This document shows, one piece after another, positions 42,931-50,110 of a stretch of 64,000 nt of DNA (positions within the stretch are counted from its first letter, which is position 1; each line of letters begins with the position of its first letter). The translations under genes and the position numbers were made by a program. The notes under the pieces are model-generated. The model saw only the letters and a list, made by a program, of their open reading frames with translations. It was not told the origin of the DNA and made no database searches. The stretch comes from Peribacillus frigoritolerans (GTDB lineage Bacteria; Bacillota; Bacilli; Bacillales; Bacillaceae), in contig NZ_SMZY01000001.1 of assembly GCF_004358755.1 (NCBI RefSeq), forward strand, positions 992,001 to 1,056,000. Direction: 5' to 3'.

Positions 42931-44265
42931 ATGCAAGACAAGAAAAACCTACAATCGTTTTTAAACTCATTTTTCCGTTTAGATGAACGGAAAACAACCG
43001 TAAAAACGGAATTTATTGCTGCTCTGACAACATTTATGACTGTCAGCTACATCATCCTTGTCAACCCGATTATCTTATCAGAAGCCGGAATGCCTAAGGA
43101 AGCAGCCCTTGCCGGTACCATTTTAGCGATCGTCATTACGACACTTTTAATGGGATTATGGGCAAACCTGCCGATTGTCATTGGACCAGGCATGGGGTTA
43201 AATGCCTTTTTTACATATACGGTTGTCCTCGGTCAGGGATTATCGTGGGAAACGGCTCTCGGGGCCGTATTTATCTCGGGTTTTGTCTTCTTTCTATTAT
43301 CTGTCACAGGAGTCAGTTCAAAGGTAGTCTCTGCTATTCCTAAAACATTAAAAGCATCCATCACAGCAGGAATCGGATTATTTGTAGCATTTATTGGCCT
43401 GAAAAACGGGGGCATCATTGTTCCTGATGAAGCTACATATGTGGCACTCGGAAATATTGCCGATCAGGGAACATGGCTTGCGCTTGCAGGGCTGATCCTT
43501 GCTGCGGTGCTTGTATCGAGAAATATCAGAGGCGGCTTGATCTTAAGCATCATTGTCATTACCGCACTGTCCATGCTGATCGGCCACTCGCCTGTGCCTA
43601 AATCAGCAGGGGATATCCTGTCCTTTGACTGGCCTTCAGTTGAATTAACATTTATGAAGCTTGATATTATGGCTGCCATCGGATACGGTATTTTCTCAGT
43701 CATCTTCTCATTTACGATTGTAGAATTATTCGATACATTGGCTACCCTGATCGGATTAACAAAAAAAGCGAATTTGAATGATGAAAATGGCGAAACACCT
43801 AACATGAAACGCGCATTGACGACAGGTGCGCTCGGCACAATGATCAGTGCGGTGTTTGGAAGTACAGCCATGAATACCTACATTGAAAATGCGACCGGAA
43901 TTGCAGAAGGAGGAAGGACAGGCTTAAAAGCAGTATTTGCTGCAATACTGTTTTTGCTCACGCTTTTGTTTACACCTCTGATTCAATTCATCCCAAACGC
44001 TGCTACAGCACCTGTATTAATTATCATTGGGGCCTTTATGATGACAGAATTGAAGGAAATTCATTTTGATGATCTAACCGAATTGATTCCGGCCTTTTTA
44101 ACACTCATTATGATGCCTCTCACGTTCAGCATTGCAGAAGGGGTGGCATTCGGTTTTATCTCTTACACACTATTAAAGGTTTTCACGGGCAGAACAAAAG
44201 AACTGCATTGGATGATGTATGTCATTGCAGCTGCCTTCTTGATTAATTTCTATACGATGATTTGA
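42931..44265 (+). CDS. NCS2 purine permease (PbuG/PbuO type)
   Basis: The 444-residue protein belongs to the AzgA-like branch of NCS2: KTEFIAALTTFMTVSYIILVN at the start, IGPGMGLNAFFTYTVV (signature), GLKNGGIIVPD and STAMNTYIENATGIAEGGRTG. It imports hypoxanthine, guanine or adenine with protons. ATG at 42931 behind GAGGAGG. The 126-bp leader was inspected for a purine riboswitch; the conserved junction sequences are absent. Monocistronic with a terminator. Confidence 0.88.
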   Translation: MQDKKNLQSFLNSFFRLDERKTTVKTEFIAALTTFMTVSYIILVNPIILSEAGMPKEAALAGTILAIVITTLLMGLWANLPIVIGPGMGLNAFFTYTVVLGQGLSWETALGAVFISGFVFFLLSVTGVSSKVVSAIPKTLKASITAGIGLFVAFIGLKNGGIIVPDEATYVALGNIADQGTWLALAGLILAAVLVSRNIRGGLILSIIVITALSMLIGHSPVPKSAGDILSFDWPSVELTFMKLDIMAAIGYGIFSVIFSFTIVELFDTLATLIGLTKKANLNDENGETPNMKRALTTGALGTMISAVFGSTAMNTYIENATGIAEGGRTGLKAVFAAILFLLTLLFTPLIQFIPNAATAPVLIIIGAFMMTELKEIHFDDLTELIPAFLTLIMMPLTFSIAEGVAFGFISYTLLKVFTGRTKELHWMMYVIAAAFLINFYTMI

Positions 44266-44267
44266 CC

Positions 44268-44289
44268 GGCCCTAATTAGGGCTTTTTTT
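44268..44289 (+). terminator. Terminator of the purine permease gene
   Basis: GGCCCTAATTAGGGC is a short palindrome followed by seven T. Confidence 0.8.
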
Positions 44290-44373
44290 GTTTATAAAAA
44301 GTTTCGCTAGTCGAAATAAATGCTCAGATGCTATAGTAGATATAGTAAAAAAACAGAAAACGGAGATATCACC

Positions 44374-45570
44374 ATGTGGAAAAATAAAAACGTCTGGATT
44401 GTCCTGAGCGGTGAATTTATTGCCGGTCTTGGTTTATGGTTTGGCATAATTGGAAACTTGGAATTTATGCAGAAAAACGTACCATCTGATTTTATGAAAT
44501 CACTTATTTTATTTATTGGGCTGCTCGCCGGGGTGCTTGTAGGGCCGCTTGCGGGGAAAATGATTGACAGCTGCTCCAAAAAAACGGTGCTTATATACTC
44601 AGGGCTTGGAAGAATGCTCAGCGTCATCTTTATGTTTATGGCGATACAATTTGATTCTCTTTTCTTTATGATCCTGTTTATGATCAGCATACAATTATCT
44701 GCAGCCTTTTATTTTCCTGCTCTTCAGGCAGTGATTCCGATAATTGTAAAAGACAATGATCTGATACAGATGAACGGAGTGCACATGAATGTTGCAACTA
44801 TGGCAAGAGTCATCGGCACAGCACTTGCCGGCGCGCTTTTAGTCTTTATGAGTCTCACATCTATTTACGCCATGTCGATGGCTGCATATGCCGTTCTTTT
44901 TGGCGCTACTTTTCTGCTTGATTTTAAAGAAGATAAGAGAGAGCAGTCAAAATCAGGGAAGTCCGGCAGCTTTAAAGAAGTCCTTCCCGTATTAAAAGGG
45001 ACCCCAATCGCCATTACAGCTCTGGTCCTGACAATCATTCCGGTTTTGTTCATCGGCGGATTTAATCTGATGGTCATTAACATAAGCGAGCTTCAGGACA
45101 GCACGTCCATTAAAGGCCTCCTTTATACAGTGGAAGGCATTGCGTTTATGATCGGCGCTTTTTTTGTAAAAAAAATTACCAGCCGGTTTTCATCCGTTCA
45201 CATGCTGTTTGCATTTGCTCTAATTATTTCAATCGCACATCTAAGCTTATTTTTCAGTGATATCATGTGGATGTCGCTCATCTCATTTGGATTATTCGGA
45301 CTTGGGGTAGGCTGTTTTTTCCCAATTGTTTCGACCATTTTCCAAACAAAGATTCCAAAAGAATATCACGGCCGTTTCTTCTCGTTTAGAAATATGCTTG
45401 ACCGGGTGATGTTCCAGGTTGTTCTCCTCGGTACGGGCCTGTTCCTTGATACAATCGGCCTGCAGTTCATGGTGCTAATCTTTGGAACATTATCGCTCTT
45501 GATGGTCGTCATCTATGGAATGAAATATTTTCAAAAAACAGAAGTAGGCAGATTAAGTGAAAGCAAGTAA
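44374..45570 (+). CDS. MFS transporter
   Basis: The 398-residue protein has 12 membrane segments. Motif A variant VGPLAGKMIDSCSKKTVLIYS in loop 2-3 supports the MFS drug/macrolide-type exporter group. ATG at 44374 with CGGAGAT upstream; a start at 44320 lacks a site. Substrate unknown. Monocistronic. Confidence 0.83.
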   Translation: MWKNKNVWIVLSGEFIAGLGLWFGIIGNLEFMQKNVPSDFMKSLILFIGLLAGVLVGPLAGKMIDSCSKKTVLIYSGLGRMLSVIFMFMAIQFDSLFFMILFMISIQLSAAFYFPALQAVIPIIVKDNDLIQMNGVHMNVATMARVIGTALAGALLVFMSLTSIYAMSMAAYAVLFGATFLLDFKEDKREQSKSGKSGSFKEVLPVLKGTPIAITALVLTIIPVLFIGGFNLMVINISELQDSTSIKGLLYTVEGIAFMIGAFFVKKITSRFSSVHMLFAFALIISIAHLSLFFSDIMWMSLISFGLFGLGVGCFFPIVSTIFQTKIPKEYHGRFFSFRNMLDRVMFQVVLLGTGLFLDTIGLQFMVLIFGTLSLLMVVIYGMKYFQKTEVGRLSESK

Positions 45571-45571
45571 A

Positions 45572-45598
45572 AGAGAGGGGGGAGCCCCTCTCTTTTTT
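45572..45598 (+). terminator. Terminator of the MFS gene
   Basis: AGAGAGGGG and CCCCTCTCT with a 4-nt loop, followed by TTTTT. Confidence 0.88.
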
Positions 45599-45631
45599 GT
45601 ATATCTATAAGGCTGTTTTTTTCCGTTTTCT

Positions 45632-45789
45632 GTCTGCCTGCGTTAAACGGGCGATTCAGCTTTTCTACTTGTCTAACTCCACCTCCTAGCCCCTCGGCCA
45701 GAACGGATCCGCAAGCATTGGCAAAAAGCGCCTTCACCGGCGGATCCTTATCTGTCTGCCCGAGTCTGAACAGTCGGTTCCGCTTTTCT
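45632..45789. repeat. Dispersed palindromic repeat, partial tail plus full copy
   Basis: A tail fragment (45632-45668) is followed by a full copy (45669-45789) with head TTGTCTAACTCCACCTCCTA, core GGATCCGC..GCGGATCC around GGCAAAAAGCGCC, and tail TCTGTCTGCCC..TTCCGCTTTTCT. The tail overlaps the complementary stop codon of the zinc-ribbon gene at 45788. Confidence 0.85.
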
Positions 45790-45946
45790 ACTTCTCCCTG
45801 CATTTCTTACAAACTGTAAGCTTCTTCCCATCCGCCTGCAGGTTAGGGTAGAGCAGTTTAATTCTCTCTGTTCCGCAAATTGGACAAGTGCCGCGGGCTC
45901 TTGATGCCATTTTGTATAATGTCTTTCCCCGATTTCTCTTCGCCAT
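45788..45946 (-). CDS. Small zinc-ribbon protein, 52 aa
   Basis: ATG at 45946 starts a 52-residue frame, MAKRNRGKTLYKMASRARGT, followed by CPICG and, 21 residues later, CKKC: a four-Cys zinc ribbon with a basic N-terminus, as in ribosome- or nucleic-acid-binding small proteins. The ribosome-binding site is weak (GGTGTT). No named family recognised. Its stop codon is embedded in the tail of a repeat copy. Below usual length cut-offs. Confidence 0.68.
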   Translation of the reverse strand: MAKRNRGKTLYKMASRARGTCPICGTERIKLLYPNLQADGKKLTVCKKCREK

Positions 45947-46016
45947 TTTAAACACCCTGTTTCTTTTTTATTACTATATGAAATTCAGATTGGATATGCT
46001 ATCTCAAAAATCGGCC

Positions 46017-46041
46017 AAAAATGACTAATTCTGTCATTTTT
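46017..46041. other. Perfect hairpin AAAAATGAC-N7-GTCATTTTT
   Basis: A 9-bp perfect inverted repeat followed by a T-run lies between the divergent zinc-ribbon and LysM genes. It could be a weak terminator or an operator; there is no gene it obviously terminates. Confidence 0.4.
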
Positions 46042-46178
46042 TGCAAAAAAACGGGATAAGAAAAGAGAAAATTAGCTATTTTAGTAAGAATATAGTGCTA
46101 TTTTTAGAAATTTGTAGTAATTAATGCCCTAATCTATTAAAATAATCATGTAAGAAAAAAGGAGGTACTTAGCGAACA

Positions 46179-47198
46179 ATGAAACAGAAAATTATTGGGT
46201 TAACTGCTTCAGCAGTCATCGGTTCCGGCTTGCTTGGCTCCGCAGCTTCTGCAGACAGCATAACCGTTAAAAAAGGCGATTCGTTATGGAAGTTGTCACG
46301 CGAGTATAAAACATCAGTCGAAACTATTAAAATGACAAACAAGCTTGCTAAAGATATGATTTTTCCAGGACAAGTCCTGAAGATATCCGGAACTGCTGTA
46401 AAACCCGCATCAAGTGTCCAAAAATCTGCTGCTCCCGCTAAAACCTCTGTCTCTACATACAAAGTGAAATCAGGCGATTCCCTCTGGGTCATTGCAAGAA
46501 ACCATAATGTATCAGTGAATGAGCTAAAGAGTTTAAACGGACTAAAGTCAGATTTGATCCGTCCAGGGCAGACTTTAAAAGTAAGCAAAAGTGCTGCACA
46601 AGCGCCAGCCGCAGCTGCTCCGAAACCAGCTGCCAGTAAGCCTGCTGCAGCAACTTATAAAGTGCAGCTAGGTGATTACCTTGGAAAGATCGCAAATCAA
46701 TTCGATCTTACCGTTCCTGAATTAAAAGCCATGAACAATCTTAAATCAGATGTGATTTATGCTGGCCAGATCCTTAAAGTGAAAGGTTCAAGCCAAGCTG
46801 CGCCTAGTAAGGTGGAAGAAACAAAGCCATCTGCAAACAGTAAAATTGACACGATGATTGCTGAAGCCAAGAAACATGTTGGAGTCCCATACCGCTGGGC
46901 TGGAAATACTCCTTCTGGATTTGACTGCAGCGGATTCATGTACTATGTACTGAACAAAGTGACGTCTGTCTCCCGCCTAAGCACTGCTGGATATTGGGAC
47001 ATAATGACGTCAGTCAGCTCTCCGCAAAAAGGTGACTTCGTTTATTTCACTACATACAAGGCAGGCCCGTCTCATATGGGAATTTATCTTGGCAATGGAG
47101 AATTTATTCATGCGAGTTCATCAGGTGTAACGATCTCTAAATTAGATAATTCCTATTGGAAAGCAAGATACCTTGGAGCAAAACGCTACTTAAAATAA
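46179..47198 (+). CDS. LysM/NlpC-P60 peptidoglycan endopeptidase (LytE/CwlS type)
   Basis: The 339-residue secreted enzyme has a signal peptide (cleaved after about residue 25), three LysM domains (about 27-70, 92-135, 158-202) separated by Ala/Pro/Lys linkers, and an NlpC/P60 domain. The catalytic Cys is in [10 protein letters not shown] and the His in SHMGIYLG; a second His follows in GEFIHAS. It cleaves D-Glu-DAP bonds during wall growth or separation. The third LysM is atypical (GDYLGKI instead of GDSLWKI). Length matches LytE (334 aa), but position beside yojM matches CwlS (YojL), which has four LysM. ATG at 46179 behind AAAGGAGG. Confidence 0.9.
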   Translation: MKQKIIGLTASAVIGSGLLGSAASADSITVKKGDSLWKLSREYKTSVETIKMTNKLAKDMIFPGQVLKISGTAVKPASSVQKSAAPAKTSVSTYKVKSGDSLWVIARNHNVSVNELKSLNGLKSDLIRPGQTLKVSKSAAQAPAAAAPKPAASKPAAATYKVQLGDYLGKIANQFDLTVPELKAMNNLKSDVIYAGQILKVKGSSQAAPSKVEETKPSANSKIDTMIAEAKKHVGVPYRWAGNTPSGFDCSGFMYYVLNKVTSVSRLSTAGYWDIMTSVSSPQKGDFVYFTTYKAGPSHMGIYLGNGEFIHASSSGVTISKLDNSYWKARYLGAKRYLK

Positions 47199-47225
47199 GA
47201 AGCCATTAAGGCTTCTTTTTTTTTC
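47198..47225 (+). terminator. Terminator of the LysM hydrolase gene
   Basis: AGAAGCC and GGCTTCT with a 4-nt loop, followed by a long T-run; it starts at the stop codon. Confidence 0.88.
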
Positions 47226-47312
47226 GAAAAAATACAATCTGCCTTTAAAGGATGATTGCTCAAATCCATTCATATGATTGTATGGTCCGCTGCCTAAAGA
47301 ATATGGATAAAG

Positions 47313-47365
47313 AACAAAAGAGCAAGTGCCAAGGCCTGTTCCGACAGACAGAAAAGAAACCAACT
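47313..47365. repeat. Partial dispersed repeat, opposite orientation
   Basis: AAAGAGCAAGTGCCAAGGCC and the following TGTTCCGACAGACAG resemble the reverse complement of the tail of the copy at 23.7 kb (AAAAGCGCAAGCGCCAAGGC then CCGATCCGACAGGCAG). The rest of the element is not evident. Confidence 0.5.
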
Positions 47366-47454
47366 TATTGTCTGTTATAAATTTATAAACGAGCAAAAAA
47401 ACTCTTGCATTCCTCAAAGATTTACATATAATAACTCTTAATAGAAAAAAATCC

Positions 47455-47690
47455 CATGATGAAGAGAGTAGTCATATCCAGTTCATCTATCAGCGATTTA
47501 GGAATGGTGAAAGCCTAAAATGAACGGAATGATGAAGCGCACTTTCTAGGAGCATGCCTGAAATTTTTCAGTAGGGCATGCCGGCCGGCTGTCCGTTAAT
47601 ACGCTGCGAGTGGTTCAGAAATGAACAATCAGAGTGGTACCGCGGGAAAACGCCCGTCTCTTTTGTAAACAAAGAGACGGGCGTTTTTAT
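47455..47690 (+). promoter_or_regulatory. T-box leader of argS
   Basis: The T-box element AGTGGTACCGCGGG (47633-47646) is followed by a terminator with arms AACGCCCGTCTCTTT and AAAGAGACGGGCGTT and a T-run. Stem I is short: TCAT/ATGA and GTTCAT/ATGAAC pair, leaving an internal loop whose 3' side includes CGG (47525-47527), an arginine specifier. A stem III hairpin (GCATGCC/GGGCATGC, 47552-47584) is present. Uncharged tRNA-Arg should allow read-through into argS. Confidence 0.85.
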
Positions 47691-47711
47691 TTTTTAAAAG
47701 GAGGATACCTA

Positions 47712-49376
47712 ATGAAAAAGAAACTAGGGGCCATTATTCATGCCTCATTAGACAACGATCTTAACCTTGAAACAATTGTGGATATCCTTGAAATTCCGAA
47801 GGCCAGACAGTTTGGAGATTACAGCTTATCTTGTTTCGCCCTTGCTTCAATCTATAAAAAAAATCCGATTCATATTGCAAGCTGGCTTGCAGCAACAATC
47901 AAAGATGAATTTATTACAAGTGCAACAGCTGCAGGTCCCTATGTGAATTTTCATCTTAACAGAGAGATCATAAGCAAGGAATGTCTAAAAATGAAGGTTC
48001 CCTATCTGATTCCTGAAAAATCAAAGGTAATGGCCATTGATTTTTCATCTCCAAATATTGCGAAGCCTTTTTCGATGGGACATCTTCGTTCAACGGTCAT
48101 CGGCCATGCCATTGCCAATCTAGGAGAAAAATGCGGCTATAATGTTGTCAGAATCAATCATATTGGCGACTGGGGCACACAATTTGGCAAGCTGATTGCA
48201 GCCTATAAAAGATGGGGGAATGAACAAGCTGTCATGAAACATCCGATACAGGAGCTTTTTAGACTGTATGTTAAGTTTCATAAAGAAGCTGACGTTCTTT
48301 CTGAGCTGAATGAAGAGGGCAGAAGCTGGTTTAAACGGCTGGAGGACGGTGACTTAGAAGCATTAAAGCTGTGGAAATGGTTCAGAGAGGCATCACTTGC
48401 GGACTTTCAGAGGGTTTATGAGCTATTAGGCGTTCAATTTGATACGTATAATGGAGAAGCATTCTACAACAGCCAACTATCAGGTATATGTGAAATCCTT
48501 GAGAAAAAAGGCCTGCTGGAACATTCTGAAGGTGCAAAAGTAGTTTCTTTAGATAAGGATAATCTGCCGCCGTGCCTGATCCGGAAAAGGGATGGAGCAA
48601 CTCTTTATGCTACAAGAGATTTGGCTGCCGCTCATTACAGAAAGGAAACATATCAGTTTGATAAATCTCTTTACGTGGTCGGGATGGAACAATCGATTCA
48701 TTTCAAACAGGTTTTCGCCGTCCTTAAGAAAATGGGGTGCAGCTGGCATCAAGATCTTCATCATATACCGTTTGGATTCATTTTGAAGGATGGAAAGAAA
48801 ATGTCTACTAGAAAAGGCAAAGTAGTACTTTTAGATGAAGTAATAAAAGAGACCATCTCCGCTGCAAAAGCAAATATTGAAGTGAAAAATCCTCAGCTGG
48901 AAAACAAAGAGGAGGTCGCACGAGCGGTGGGAGTAGGGGCGATTATATTTCATGACCTGAAGAATGATCGAACAAATAATATAGAATTTTCATTGGGTGA
49001 AATGCTTAAGTTTGAAGGGGAGACAGGTCCATATGTGCAATATACACATGCACGCGGATGCTCTTTATTAAGAAAAAGCAGCGGGATTAAGTCAGAGAAC
49101 GTCATGGCTTTAACAGATGATTCCAGCTGGGAAGTGCTAAAACTCCTTGTTCAGTATGAGGAAGTTATTCTATCCGCGTTTGATAAGTACGACCCGTCCA
49201 TTCTTGCAAAATATCTTTTGCAAGTGTGCAGGGCGTTTAATTCATATTACGCAAAAGTGAAAATCCTTGAAGAAAATCAATCCCTCACATCCAGACTTTT
49301 GCTTGTTCATTCCGTGTGCAGCATCTTGAAGGATGGGCTGACCATACTTGGGATTCAAGCTCCTGAAAAGATGTAG
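47712..49376 (+). CDS. argS: Arginyl-tRNA synthetase
   Basis: The 554-residue class I synthetase has an N-terminal Add1 domain (about 1-100), SSPNIAKPF followed by the HIGH-like SMGHLRST (about 121-128), FGKLIAAYKRWG, KMSTRKGK as the KMSKS loop, and an anticodon-binding C-terminus. It charges tRNA-Arg. The first His of HIGH is Ser here. ATG at 47712 behind AAAAGGAGG, after the T-box terminator; longer in-frame starts lie inside the leader. It may be the only argS or a stress-inducible second copy; the window cannot tell. Confidence 0.92.
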   Translation: MKKKLGAIIHASLDNDLNLETIVDILEIPKARQFGDYSLSCFALASIYKKNPIHIASWLAATIKDEFITSATAAGPYVNFHLNREIISKECLKMKVPYLIPEKSKVMAIDFSSPNIAKPFSMGHLRSTVIGHAIANLGEKCGYNVVRINHIGDWGTQFGKLIAAYKRWGNEQAVMKHPIQELFRLYVKFHKEADVLSELNEEGRSWFKRLEDGDLEALKLWKWFREASLADFQRVYELLGVQFDTYNGEAFYNSQLSGICEILEKKGLLEHSEGAKVVSLDKDNLPPCLIRKRDGATLYATRDLAAAHYRKETYQFDKSLYVVGMEQSIHFKQVFAVLKKMGCSWHQDLHHIPFGFILKDGKKMSTRKGKVVLLDEVIKETISAAKANIEVKNPQLENKEEVARAVGVGAIIFHDLKNDRTNNIEFSLGEMLKFEGETGPYVQYTHARGCSLLRKSSGIKSENVMALTDDSSWEVLKLLVQYEEVILSAFDKYDPSILAKYLLQVCRAFNSYYAKVKILEENQSLTSRLLLVHSVCSILKDGLTILGIQAPEKM

Positions 49377-49391
49377 GCTCTGAATCAGCCG

Positions 49392-49437
49392 TTTTAAAAT
49401 TCTGCTTTTATGGCAATCATGCTAAAGAATTTTAAAA
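49392..49437 (+). promoter_or_regulatory. Perfect 12-bp inverted repeat before the sodC-like gene
   Basis: TTTTAAAATTCT (49392-49403) and AGAATTTTAAAA (49426-49437) are perfect complements with a 22-nt spacer. The right arm ends next to the ribosome-binding site GGAGGG. Either an operator or a leader hairpin that could affect translation; it lacks the T-run of a terminator. Confidence 0.5.
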
Positions 49438-49453
49438 TGGAGGGATTGTGTGT

Positions 49454-50023
49454 ATGAACAGAAAAAGCTTTTACACAGTAATAATCGCAGCATCATTAAG
49501 CTTGAGCGCCTGTCAGGCTACTGCAGAAATAGAGTCAGAAGATGAATCACTGCCTGTCAGTGAGAAGGCAGTCGCTCCAGTAAACGTTGATATTATAAAC
49601 AGCGAGGGCGTTCAAATTGGAACAGCAGATCTGACTGAGTCATCCAAAGGAGTGACAATCCGATTGAAGGCTGAAGGATTAGAGCCTGGGAAGAAGGCCA
49701 TCCATCTCCATGAAACAGGAAAATGCGAAAAGCCGGATTTCAAATCAGCAGGAGGGCATTTCAATCCTGCCAAAAAGCAGCATGGATTTGATAATCCTAA
49801 AGGCTTTCATGCAGGAGACCTGCCGAATATTGAAATTGACGAAGATGGGACAGTGGATGTCGAACTGCATGCAGCTGAGGTCACACTAAAACAGGGGAAG
49901 AAGAATTCGCTGCTGGATGAAGACGGAACTTCAATCATTATCCACGAAAAAGAAGATGACTACATGACAGATCCCGCCGGAAACGCAGGGAACAGGATTG
50001 CATGCGGGGCAATAGTGAACTAG
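49454..50023 (+). CDS. yojM: Cu,Zn superoxide dismutase-like lipoprotein (YojM-like)
   Basis: The 189-residue protein has a lipobox (LSAC) and a SodC domain. Expected metal ligands are all visible: HLH (copper), the bridging His in GGHFNP, zinc His in QHG and GFHAGD with Asp, and the last copper His in IIIHEKEDD. The disulfide Cys pair (GKCEK and RIACG) and the active-site Arg of NRIACG are also there. B. subtilis YojM is known to lack two copper ligands; this one does not appear to. ATG at 49454, 9 nt after GGAGGG. Confidence 0.88.
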   Translation: MNRKSFYTVIIAASLSLSACQATAEIESEDESLPVSEKAVAPVNVDIINSEGVQIGTADLTESSKGVTIRLKAEGLEPGKKAIHLHETGKCEKPDFKSAGGHFNPAKKQHGFDNPKGFHAGDLPNIEIDEDGTVDVELHAAEVTLKQGKKNSLLDEDGTSIIIHEKEDDYMTDPAGNAGNRIACGAIVN

Positions 50024-50072
50024 AAGAGCGGAGACGAATTCATAAAGTGAACGAGCAGAATATGTGTAAATA

Positions 50073-50109
50073 AAAAAGCAGATGAGACAGCAAGTCTCAT
50101 CTGCTTTTG
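50073..50109. terminator. Bidirectional terminator
   Basis: AAAGCAGATGAGAC and GTCTCATCTGCTTT form a perfect 14-bp stem with a 5-nt loop, between convergent yojM and ltaS. Confidence 0.9.
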
Positions 50110-50110
50110 C

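Noticed and set aside
47190-47417. Minus-strand 75-codon frame downstream of the LysM hydrolase
   Set aside because: It spans the terminator and a partial repeat copy; composition and start are not convincing.
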